A stretch of DNA of 32,161 nucleotides from Pseudomonas helleri (GTDB taxonomy: Bacteria; Pseudomonadota; Gammaproteobacteria; Pseudomonadales; Pseudomonadaceae): NCBI RefSeq assembly GCF_009600315.1, contig NZ_WIWC01000051.1, positions 1 to 32,161 of the forward strand. The letters run 5' to 3'. The position numbers and the translations under genes are program-made. The first letter of the stretch is position 1, and each line of letters opens with the position of its first letter. The notes beneath the pieces are model-generated. The model ran no database searches, was not told where the DNA came from, and saw only the letters and a program-made list of their open reading frames with translations. Positions 7,934-19,000 of this stretch are shown here, piece by piece.

Positions 7934-8899
7934 TTACGGCTTCAACAACTGCTCATCCAACCACCCCGCCACCCGTGCATGAATGCCTGCCACTTCCTCC
8001 AACAGCCCGCTCATGCGCATAAAGTCGTGGGTCATGCCGGGTTCTTGCAGCAACAACACCTCATTGCCCGCCGCCGTGAGTTTGTCGGCATAGGCCAACC
8101 CTTCGTCATACAACGGGTCATACCCGGCCAGATAGACCAGCGCCGGGGCCAACCCGCTCTGGTCTGGCGCCAGCAGCGGCGAGAGGCGCCAGTCGTGCAG
8201 GTCAGCTTCAGTGCGAGTGTAATGCCGGTAGAACCAGTCCATGCTCGCGGTTTCCAGCAAGTAACCTTCGGCAAACCTGGTATGGGACGCGCGCTTGCGG
8301 CTGCCATCCGTGACCGGGTACAGCAGCACCTGTGCACGCGGCACGATGGCCACTTCCTGCGGGTCGCGCACTGCCAGAATCGACAGCACGGTGCTCAAGG
8401 TGCCGCCTGCGCTGTCGCCCGCAAAGGCCACCCGTGAGGGATCCAGCCCGTGTTTGGCGCCATCACGCAGCAGCCAGTTCACCGCATCGCAGGCGTCGTT
8501 CACCGCCGTCGGAAAGACCCACTCCGGGGCCAGCCGGTATTCCACCGCCAGCACGGCAAACTGCCCCGCCGCGGTTAAGCGGCGACACAGGGCGTCGTGA
8601 CTGTCGAGACTGCCGATCACATAGCCACCGCCGTGGAAGTACACCACCACCGGCAGCGAGTTAATCTCCAGATCGGGGCGCCGATACAGCCGCGCCGCCA
8701 GGCTGAAGTTGTCCCGCGCCGGGATGCGCAGGTCGTAGCTGTCGATCTCGGGCACGGGCACGTCAAACACCGCCGAGCTGAGTTCAAATTCGCTGCGGGC
8801 CTGTGCCGGGGTCATTTCATGCATCGGCTGGCTTTTGCCGGTCATGCGGCTGAATTCAGCCAGCTCCAAAAACGCTTCCAGTTCGGGTAATACCGACAT
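7934..8899 (-). CDS. HSL-family alpha/beta hydrolase (carboxylesterase)
   Basis: A serine esterase of the hormone-sensitive-lipase type, acting on short-chain esters, 321 aa. The oxyanion motif HGGG is at residues 89-92, the nucleophile Ser163 lies in GDSAGG, the acid is probably Asp261 in DPLYDEG, and His291 lies in MTHDF. No signal peptide is seen, so it is probably cytoplasmic. The start at 8899 (MSVLPELEAF) is preferred to the in-frame ATG at 8950 because AAGGAAATCAAAATG gives it a good ribosome site, whereas the upstream extension overlaps repeat sequence. It lies downstream of the synthetases on the same strand but is separated by about 230 bases of repeats, so a role in peptide maturation is possible but unsupported. 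Confidence 0.9.
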   Translation of the reverse strand: MSVLPELEAFLELAEFSRMTGKSQPMHEMTPAQARSEFELSSAVFDVPVPEIDSYDLRIPARDNFSLAARLYRRPDLEINSLPVVVYFHGGGYVIGSLDSHDALCRRLTAAGQFAVLAVEYRLAPEWVFPTAVNDACDAVNWLLRDGAKHGLDPSRVAFAGDSAGGTLSTVLSILAVRDPQEVAIVPRAQVLLYPVTDGSRKRASHTRFAEGYLLETASMDWFYRHYTRTEADLHDWRLSPLLAPDQSGLAPALVYLAGYDPLYDEGLAYADKLTAAGNEVLLLQEPGMTHDFMRMSGLLEEVAGIHARVAGWLDEQLLKP

Positions 8900-8952
8900 T
8901 TTGATTTCCTTGTATTCAATGCAGCTCGTGGCCGTCGTAAAACCGTTCAATC

Positions 8953-9126
8953 CGGTGCGGCCTGCTGCACCGTGTTCTTAGCGTTTGCGACGATTTCATC
9001 GTCGAACGTAGCCTCGTTCTACTCGTCAACTGCTACGACGCCAGAGCTTTGCGTAGCAGCTGACGAGCTCTGCGAGGCTGCGATCGGCGGCGCAGCCGTC
9101 GTAAAGCCTGCCGCTCCGTGCTCATA
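8953..9126. repeat. Intergenic repeat cluster downstream of the NRPS operon
   Basis: Several nested repeats fill this gap. Arms 9007-9037 and 9052-9082 are imperfect inverted copies (24 of 31 positions match; outer parts CGTAGCAGCTG...). CGACGAT/ATCGTCG (8988-9004, 3-nt loop) and CGGTGC/GCACCG (8953-8972) are short perfect hairpins. GGCTGCG/CGCAGCC (around 9077-9098) is another. Direct copies of a unit starting CCTGC.GC.CCGTG occur near 8961 and 9109. The style matches the intergenic repeats of fluorescent pseudomonads and the element at 516-650. Some of the stems could end or stabilise the NRPS transcript, but none has a clear U-run. Confidence 0.65.
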
Positions 9127-9130
9127 GGGT

Positions 9131-12100
9131 TTACGAGGATTGGCGCTCCACCGCTTGCCCGCCCAATAATTCATCCAGTTCGGCCAGTAAGGTCGCGTTA
9201 CGCAGCAGGTCGTAATGCCCGCCGCTCAACACGCCATGACTGGCACCCGCGCCGATTTGCGCCGCATGCACCCGGCGCTCATCCTCGCGCCCGGCCACCC
9301 ACCAGTGGTGCGCCGCCACGCGCGTTTGCGGCAAGGCGCAGTGCCCCAACGCCAGTTGTTTAAGGCGTGTGCCCACGGCAAAGATCTGGCTCAGTTCGGC
9401 CGCGTCCAGCAGGCCGTGTTCGCCCAGTGGGCTGCGCGGTTTGGCCATCGCTGCGGCAATGGCCGCCTCGGCCCCCGCGTCTCCCACCACGGTCTGCGCT
9501 TCGGCTTCAGACAACCCCAGCACAAAACGCAAAAAGTCCTGCACGTCTTCGCGCTCATCGCTGGCTTGCGCGGTGCCCGCCACGTAGCTGTCCACCAAAC
9601 CGGCGAACGCCACCTGCTGACCCTGCGCCTCCAGCGCTTGCGCCACGAGTAAGGTCAACGCCCCGCCCAACGACCAGCCCAGCAGGTAATACGGCCCGCT
9701 GGCCTGTTGTTGGCGAATACGTTCGGCGTATGCCTGCGCCATGCCCTGCAACGATTCGTCCTGCCACTGCGGGTCGAGCAACATGCGACATTGCACACCA
9801 TAGACGCTGCGGCGGCCGTCCAATTTACGCGCCAGCGGTTCGTAGTCGAACACCGTGCCAAAGCCCGCATGCAGGCAGAACAGCGGTGGCACGTGGTTGA
9901 CCCGGCTATTGAGGGCCAGCAAGGGATCCGGCGACCGCGCACTGACCGGCGGTTCAAAACCGCTAAGTTCAGCAATGCAGGGCTTTTGCATCAGGTCGCG
10001 CAGTTTCAGGCTGATACCCAGTTGCGGCTGATTGCGCACCCGTGAAATCACTTTGAGCACCTGCAACGAGTCACCGCCCAGTTCGAAGAAGTTGTCGTCG
10101 ATGCCCACCTGCTCCAGCCCCAACACCTCTTGCCAGATAACAGCCAAGGCCTGTTCCAGCGCGTTGCGCGGTGCCCGGTACTGACCCTGCGCAAGTTGCG
10201 GCTCGGGCAAGGCGCGACGGTCGAGCTTGCCATTGGCCGACAACGGGAAGCGCGCCAGCGCAACGATGTGCGTCGGCACCATGTAATCCGGCAATTGCGC
10301 TTGCAGGTGTTCTTTCAACGCCCGTTCCAGCCCGGCATTCGGGGCCGCCACCACATACCCCACCAACTGTTTGCCGGTGGCACTTTCCAGCACCTTGACC
10401 GCGGCATCCTGCACGCCCTCGCATTGACGCAGACGCGCTTCGATTTCACCCAGTTCGATGCGAAAGCCTCGAATTTTCACCTGCTGATCCAGACGCCCCA
10501 GGTAATCCACCAGCCCGCACTCGCGCAGGCGCACCCGATCACCGGTGCGGTACATGCGCCCGCCCCCGGCATTGAATGGATCGGGCACAAAGCGTTCGGC
10601 ACTCAGGCCGGGTTGGCGATGGTAGCCGCGTGCCAGGCATTCACCGCCCAGATACAACTCGCCGCTGCCCCCCACAGGCAACGGGTTCATGTCGGCGTCC
10701 AGCACATACACGCCACGTCCGGCAACACTGCGGCCAATCGGGGCATAGGCCGCGTCACAGTTTTCAGTCACCTCGGCACGCCACAGCAACGGCGTGACCA
10801 CGGTTTCAGTCGGGCCGTAGCCATTGACCAGACGCTTCGGTAGCAGCGCGCGCTTGACCAGCTCAAAGCTGGCGTCCGGCACCGCATCACCGCCAAAGCA
10901 ATAGGTGTGAACGGCAGGTGGCGTGCCTTGGGTCAGCGCCACTTCGGCCAGCTGTTGCAGGTAGGCCGGCGGGAAGCACGCTACCGTCACCCGTTGTTCA
11001 TGCAGCACCTGCAAGGTCTGCTCCGGCGTCCACAGCGTGTCGTCGCGAATCACCAGACTGCCGCCTGCCAGCAACACACTGAGCCAGCGCTCCTGGGCGC
11101 CGTCGAAAGCGAACGACATAAAGTGCAGCTCGCGGCTGGCCGGGGTCAGTTCATACAGCTCAATAATCCCCTGACAATGCCGCGCAATCGGCTCGCGGGC
11201 CACGGCCACGCCTTTGGGCTGGCCGGTGGAACCGGAGGTGTAAATCAGGTACGCCAGATGCCCGGCCAATGCAGGCACCGGCTGCGGCGTTGCGGCCAGC
11301 GGCTGCAATTGATCCAGCAACAGACGCGGCGTAGCAGCGCTGAAACGGACACGCTGATCCACATCGCTGTGGCACAGCAGCAGACTCGCGCCCGAGTCGC
11401 CGAGCATGAAAGTCAGGCGCTCGGCCGGGTAATCGAGGTCCAGCGGCAGGTACGCCGCACCAGCCTTGAGCACCGCCAAAAAGGCCACGAGGGTCTGTTC
11501 GGAGCGCGGCAAGGCCACCGCCACCAATTGCTCAGGGCCAATACCCTGTGCCTGCAATTGCACCGCCAGCGCATCGGCTTGAGTATTCAGCGCGGCATAG
11601 CTCAGTTCGCGACCGTCACAGAGCAGCGCCGTGGCGTGGGGTTGCTGCGCCACTTGCGCCGCAAAGCGGTGCAGCAGATCCGCCACAGGGGTTGCGTCCT
11701 GCGGCACCTGAACCTGTGCCCCCGGCAGGCCGATGTCACCGATCAGGCACGCAGCGTCCAGCGGCAACTGCGCCAGCAGGCCTTCCAGCTGGGCACGAAT
11801 GCGCTCCACTTGATCGGCCGTGAAGCGTTCACGCAGGTACAGGTATTCCACCTCCAGCCCTTGTTCGGTGGCACTGACCATCAAGTCCATCGGGAAGTTG
11901 GTCACGCCGCCGCTGCCGACTTCGGCAAACTTCAATTCGCCGTCCTGCTCCCCGCGCAAGGCGCGGTCAACCGGATGGTTTTCGAACACGATAATGCTGT
12001 CGAACAGGCCTTGGCCGCCCTGCCCGGCCCAGCGCTGAATGTCCGCCAGCGGTGTGTGTTCAAAGTCGCGAATCGCCAGGTTGTAGTCCTGCAACTGACG

Positions 12101-13030
12101 CAGCCAGTCGCCCAGCGCTTGTTGCGGATCGAGGGTCTGGATGACCGGCAAGGTGTTGATGAACAGCCCGAGCATGTCCTGCGCCCCGGCCAGTTGGGTC
12201 GGTCGCCCGGCCACGGTCGCGCCGAAGGCCACGCTGCGCTGACCGGTGTGACGCTGCAACAGCAACAGCCATGCGCCCTGGATCAGCGTGTTCAGCGTCA
12301 CCCGCTGGGCGCTGGCAAAGCGCTGCAAACGGCGGGTCGCGTCGCTGTCGAGGTAGCTGTAGAGCACGCCATGCCCGCTGCCGTCGGTATTGGCCGCATC
12401 GGCCAGAATCGTCGGGGTTTGCAGCCCGTTCAGGCGTTCACGCCAGAAGCCTTCGGCGCTCGTGGCGTCTTGCCGCTGCAACCAGTCGATGTAGTCGCCA
12501 TAGCGCCCGGTCAAAGCCGGCAGGGTCTGTTTGGCGTACAGGCGCAACATTTCGCCCAGCAGGCGCGAGGCACTCCAGCCGTCCAGCAACAGGTGATGGT
12601 AAGTCCAGATCATCTGGTACTGGCGGTCGCCCAAGCGCACCAGGGTAAAGCGCATCAACGGCGGGCAGCTCAGATCAAAGCCACGGGCCTGATCCTCTGC
12701 CGCCAACGCCCGCAACGCGGCTTCGGGCTCAGCCTGTTCACGCCAGTCCAGCTCAACAATCGGCAACTCGGCGTGTTGATAGACCGCTTGCAGCGGATCC
12801 GCCAAACCGTCACGCCACATAAAGGCGGCGCGCAGCACTTCGTGACGTGCCAACAACGTGCTCCAGGCGGCGCGGAAACGCTCGACCTGCAAGCCCTCCA
12901 CCGCCACGCTGAGCTGATTGACATAGAGGTTCAGTTCCGGCGACTCGATGCAGTGGAACAACATGCCCTGCTGCATCGGCGACAGCGGGTACAGGTCATC
13001 CAGCGCGCTGCGGTCCACCTGCACCGTCAC
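9131..13030 (-). other. NRPS module 6 (C-A-T-TE), hydroxyornithine-type pocket
   Basis: Covers residues about 2606-3904. The C domain has an intact HHLLLDG (2750-2756). Pocket residues are D3248, G3249, E3252, C3290, C3316, G3318, G3342, V3350, T3351 and K3540, giving DGECCGGVTK. The FDGAQERW segment matches module 5 and is a type I associate with basic or hydroxyornithine substrates in pyoverdine synthetases. Absence of an acidic residue at the second pocket position (Cys where the pyoverdine Lys/Arg codes have Asp) argues against free Lys or Arg. Small deviations TGDRVR and RECG replace the usual TGDLAR and R.DG. Confidence 0.6.
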
Positions 13031-16000
13031 CGGCACCTGCGCAAAGGGCAGAGTGGCTACGCTGACCTGTGGGTGCGCCTCGGCATTCACCGCCACGGCG
13101 GCCAGCCCACGGATGGTCTGCGCCTCGAACAATTGCTTGGGGGTAAACGCCAACCCGCACGCTCCGGCACGGCTCACCGCTTGCAACGAGATGATCGAAT
13201 CGCCGCCCAGTTCGAAGAAGTTTTCGGTGACACCAATCGCGTCCAGCCCCAGCAGTTCTTGCCAGATGCCCACCAGCAACACCTCGGCCGGTGTCGCCGC
13301 TGGCACCCGATCCGCCACCTGACGATTGGCTTCGGGCGCAGGCAGCGCCTGACGGTCAAGCTTGCCGTTGGGGGTCAGCGGCAATGCCGCCAGGCACATC
13401 AGATGCGCCGGCAGCATGTGCGCGGGCAAACGGCTGCGCAGGTGGGCGCTCAAGTCTTCGCGCAACTGCGCCTCGTCTGCCAGCGGATCGCGGGCCACGA
13501 TATAGCCCGCCAATTGACGGCTGACCGGGCCTTCACGGTCCACCACAAAGGCTTCGCGCACGCCCTCATGCTCCAGCAGGCAGGCTTCGATCTCGCCCAG
13601 TTCGATGCGGAAACCGCGAATCTTCACTTGCTGGTCGATGCGCCCCAGATACTCCACCACCCCGTCTTCACGCAGCCGCGCCAGATCGCCACTGCGATAC
13701 AAGCGCGCACCCGCGACAAACGGGTCAGGTACAAAACGTTCGGCGGTCAGTTCCGGGCGCTGGTGATAGCCCCGAGCGATGCCTTCGCCGCCCAGGTACA
13801 ACTCACCCGCCACCCCCACCGGCAACAGTTGCAGGTGGGCGTCGAGGACATAGGCGCTGCGCTCGCCGACCGGACGGCCGATGGGCAGAAACGCCGAGTC
13901 AAATTGGGTGTCGGGGTACGCGCACCAGATCAGCGGCGTGATCACGGTTTCGGTCGGGCCGTAGCCGTTGATGATGCGCGGCGGTTGCAACACCCGCTGC
14001 ACTTCATCAAAGGCGTGTTTGGGCATGCCTTCACCGCCCACGGTGTAGGAGCGAATCGGCAAGCTGCGCCCCGCTTCGCCGATGTAATCGGCCATTTGCA
14101 GCAGGTAGCTGGGGGTAAAGCAGGCAATGGTGATGCCGTGGCGTTGAATTTCTTCGCAGGTGCGTTGCGCGCTCCAGACTTCATCGTCACGGGGCATCAG
14201 CGCCGAGCCGAAGACCAGCGGGGTCAGCCAGCGCTCGTGGGCACCGTCAAAGCTGATGGAGGCGAATTGCAGCTCGCGGTCGTCCGGGGTCATGCCGTAC
14301 AGCGCGCCAATCGACAGGCAATGCATGGCCAGCGGGCCGTGGGCGACGCTGACGCCTTTGGGCCTGCCGGTGGAGCCGGAGGTGTAAATCAGATACGCCA
14401 GATTACGTGCATCGGTCAGGTTCACCGGGTTGCTGGCGGGCAAATGGCCCACCGCTTCGCGGTCCAGTTCCAGCATCGGCAAGCCGTCGATCTGCGGCAG
14501 TGTATGGCGCAACCACGACTGGCTGAGCAACAGCGCAATGCCGCTGTCCTGCATCAAATAGTGCAGGCGCTCGGCCGGATACGCCGGGTCGAGGGGCACA
14601 TAGGCGCCACCGGCCTTGAGAATCGCCAGCAGGCCAATAATCATCTGCGGCGAACGTTCGACGGCCAGACCGACCCGCACTTCAGGGCCAACCCCCAGCT
14701 CCCGCAGGCGATGGGCCAGACGGTTGGCGCGCTGGTTAAGGTCGGCGTAGCTGAACTGCGCCTGATCGAATATCAACGCCAGCGCCTCGGGACGGATCGC
14801 GGCTTGTGCCTCGATCAGTTGATGCACGCACTGCTCGGTGACGACCCCCGGCGCGGGGTTCCAGTCGCGCAATTGACGGGTCTGCTCGGCAGCGCTCAAC
14901 AGCGGCAATTGGCCGAGGCTGACCTGCGGCGCGGCAATCATGGCGTGCAGCAGGCAGGCCAAGTGCTCGCTCATGCGGGCAATGGCGGTGGGCTCGAAAT
15001 GGCTGAGCAAGAAGCTCCAGGTCAGGCTCAGTTGACCTTCGCTGACGGCGGCCAACGTCAGCGGGTAGTTGGTGCGCTCATGATTGTCCGGCAGCGAGAA
15101 ACTCAAACCATGCGGTGCGCCCTGCTGCAAGGCCTCGCTGATCGGGAAGTTTTCGAACACCAGCAGGCTGTCGAACAGCGGCTCACCGGCACGACCGGCC
15201 CAGCGCTGTACATCGCTGAGGGCGGTAAATTCGTGCTCGCGCAGTTCAAGGTTGTGCGCCTGCAAGCGGCCCAGCCAGTTCGCCACGCTTTCTGCGGCGT
15301 GGGGCTGAGTGATCACCGCCAAGGTATTGATAAACAGGCCCAGCTGGTTTTCAGCCCCCGGCAAGTCGACCGGCCGCCCGGAAACCGTGGCGCCGAACGC
15401 CACCGTCTGCTGGCCGCTGTAACGCTGCAACAACAGCGCCCAGGCACCTTGCACCAAGGTGTTGAGGGTGATGCTGTGCTGGCGGGCAAAGCGGTTAAAC
15501 GCCTCGCTGCTGGCGGCATCGAACACTTGTCGATGATCGGCGTACGCGTTGATGTCCGAAACCGCATGGGGAAGACTTTGCGCCAGCAGGGTCGGGTTCT
15601 CCAGCGTCGCCAACTGAGCGCGCCAGAAGGCTTCGTCCGCTTGAGCATCCTGCCCTTGCAGCCAACCGATATAATCGGCGAAACGGCCTTGATGGGTAGC
15701 CACCTCGACACCGGCATAGCGCTGCAACACTTCGCCCAGCAGCAAGGCGTTGCTCCAGCCATCGAGCAATAAATGGTGGTGGGTGTAGATCAATTGCTGA
15801 CGCTGCTCGTCGAGGCGCACCAGCGCCAGACGCAGCAACGGCGGCTGCGCCGGGTCAAATTGCAGGCGCTCGCTGCGGGCCAGCAGTTCCAGTTCGGCGG
15901 CTTGATCGGCACGCCCGCGCCAGTCGAGCACGGTCAATGGCAACTGCAATGAGCGCTGCACCAGTTGCAGCGGTTCACTCGCTCCTTGCGGCCAGTGGAA

Positions 16001-19000
16001 GCCGCTGCGCAAGATCGCGTGGGCATCCAGCGTGGCCTGCCAGGCGCGGGCCAGTCGGGCCGTGTCCAGCCCGGTGGCCTCAACGCTGAGTTGATTGACG
16101 TAAGCCCCCGCCTGCGGTTCATACAGGCTGTGAAACAGCAGGCCGCTTTGCATCGGTGACAGCGGGTAGACATCTTCGATTTGACGAGGCGTGACCGGCA
16201 GTTGATCGAGCTGGGCCTGAGTCAGGCGCGCCAGCGGGAAGTCGGCCGGGGTCACGCCGCTATGTTGCGGATCAATGCAGTGCGCCACCAGCGCTTGCAA
16301 GTGCCCTTGAAATGCCGCCGCCAGCGCTTCAATCACGGGTTTGTCGAAGCACTCCTGACTGAAGCTCAAGTCCAGTTTGAGTTCGCCGCCAAACACCTGA
16401 CCGTCCACCGACAGCCAGTTGGCCAGCGGTGAGTCCAGACTTTGTGCCGCGCCGCTGGCCTGCTGTGCCGGAACAAACAGCGCATCGTCGGCAAAGCTCT
16501 GATCGAATTGCCCGAGGTAGTTGAAGGTCACACGCGGCGCGGGCAAGGCGGCCAGACGGGCTTGCACCTGGGCATCGCCCTGATAGCGCAACACGCCAAA
16601 GCCCAGGCCTTTGCCGGGGATGTCGCGCAATTGCTGTTTGATCGACTTGATCGAGGTCGCCATGTCCGCCGCCGGGGTCAATTTGACCGGGAACAGGCTG
16701 GTAAACCAGCCCACGGTGCGGGTCAGGTCGATGGCCTCAAACAGGTCTTCACGGCCGTGACCTTCCAGTTGAATCAGCGCTGACGCCTCACCGCTCCAGT
16801 CGCACAGGGCACGGGCCAACGCCGTCAGCAGCAGGTCGTTGACTTGCGTGCGGTACGCCGCCGGTGCCTGTTGCAACAAGTGGCGGGTCTGCTCACGGTC
16901 CAGACCGAGGCTGACCACCTGCCGATGACGCAGCGCCTGACTGCCGTTTACACGGGCATCGGGCAAGGCGTCGCTGACACCGTTCAACTGCTGCTGCCAC
17001 CATGCAAGCTCTGTCGCCAGTTGTTCATGGCGGGCATAGGCGCTCAGTTGCGTCGCCCAGTCTTGCAGGGCGCTGGTTTTTTCCGGCAACGCCTGACCGG
17101 CATAAGCCGCCTGCAGGTCTTCAAGCAGCACCCGCCACGACACGCCGTCCACCACCAAATGGTGGATCACCAACAATAAGCGCTGGCCGCCATTTTCGTG
17201 GTCGATGAGCACGGCGCGCAGCAACGGGCCGTCATGCAGCGACAGGCTGCGCTGGGCTTCATCGCACAGGCCTTGCAAGGTGTCATCGCTTTGCACCTGC
17301 GCCGTCCACAGCACATCCGTGGCGGCGGCGCTGTCCAGCGGCACATAGCGAGCCGTCCACTGCCCGTCCTGCTGGCGGAACTGCAAGCGCAGGGCATCAT
17401 GCTGGGCCAACACCTGTTGCAGCGCGGTTTGCAGGCGCAGCAAGTCCAGCGGCTCACGCACGTCCAGTAACACCGACTGGTTCCAGTGCTGGGGCTGCAC
17501 GGTCTGGTTGGCAAAAAACCACTGTTGCACCGGGGTCAGAGTTTGCGTACCCAACACCGGGCCTTGGGCAATCTGCGGCGCCGCCTGTTGGCTGACCACG
17601 GCGGCCAGCGCATGCAGTGTCGGCTGCTGGAACAGGTCACGGGGCTGCAAGCGCAGACCGGCGCGGCGGGCCCGGCTGACCACTTGAATGGAGATGATCG
17701 AGTCGCCGCCCAGTTCGAAGAAGTTGTCCTGACGGCCGACCTGTTCAACACCCAGCACGTCTTGCCAAATGGCTGCCAGTTGCCGCTCGTTGTCGCTGCG
17801 TGGCGCTTCAAAAGCACGCTGGCTGACACTGATTTCAGGGGTCGGCAATTGCTTGCGGTCGAGCTTGCCATTGGGGCTGAGCGGCATGCGCTCGATCAAC
17901 AGCAGGTGCGTGGGCACCATGTAGTCGGGCAAGGCTTGCAGCAGGTGCGCCTTGAGCGCTTCGCGCCATGCCAGCAGGTCGTGAACGGCTTCGACCGGCA
18001 CCAGATAGGCAACCAGTTGGTTGTCCAGCGCCACCACCACGGTTTCCTGTACCTGTGGATGCGATTGCAGGCGCGCTTCGATTTCGCCCAGCTCGATGCG
18101 CAGGCCACGGATCTTCACTTGGTGGTCAATGCGCCAGCAGTACTCGATGGCGCCGTCGGCACGATAGCGGGCCAGATCGCCAGTGCGGTACACCCGCTCG
18201 CCGCTGCCAAACGGGTCAACCACAAAGCGCTCAGCAGTCAGCGCCGGGCGCGCGTGATAACCCCGCGCCAGCCCGTCACCCGCCAGGTACAGCTCGCCAA
18301 TAGCGCCGCTGGGCAAGGGCAACAATTCAGGGCTGAGGATGTAGGTGCGCAGGTTGGCGATGGGGCGGCCAATCGGCACGCTGTCGCGGCCCTCTTCCAC
18401 GCAGGTCCAGTGGGTCACGTCGATGGCCGCTTCGGTCGGGCCATACAGGTTGTAAAGGCGGGCGTGGGGCAGGCAGTTGAAAGTCTGGCGTTGCAAGGCC
18501 ATCGGCAAGGCTTCGCCGCTGCACACGATGCGTTGCAAGGAGGTACAACCGGCGGCTTCGTCGGCGCTGATAAAGGCTTGCAGCATGGACGGCACAAAAT
18601 GCAGGGTGGTGATGGCCTGTTCGACGATCAGGGCGGCCAGTTGTTGCGGGTCGCGGTGGGCGCCGGGTTCGGCGACCACCAACGTGGCACCGTGCATCAG
18701 CGGCCAGAAAAACTCCCACACCGACACATCAAAACTGAACGGAGTTTTCTGCAACACCCGGTCTGCAGGGGTCAGGTCGTAGGCGTCTTGCATCCACGCC
18801 AGACGGTTGTACAGCGCGCCGTGACTGTTGCCCGCGCCTTTGGGCTTGCCGGTGGAACCCGAGGTGTAAATCACATAGGCCAGATTGTCGGCGCACGCGG
18901 TGTTGCTCAGGTTGTCAGCACTGTAATCGTCTGACCCGTTTGACACTTTTTCAAGGCACAGATGGGCCAGCCCGGCCGGTACAGGCAGTGCGCCGAGCAG

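Noticed and set aside
8900..8950. Upstream start of the alpha/beta hydrolase at 8950
   Set aside because: The internal ATG at 8899 has a good AAGGA ribosome site, while the extension encodes an uncharacteristic segment.
10907..15772. 1621-codon open frame on the plus strand antisense to the downstream NRPS
   Set aside because: It is the mirror of GC-rich NRPS codons: the translation is rich in Gln, His and Arg, has no domain motif, and the opposite strand carries unmistakable C, A, T and TE motifs throughout.
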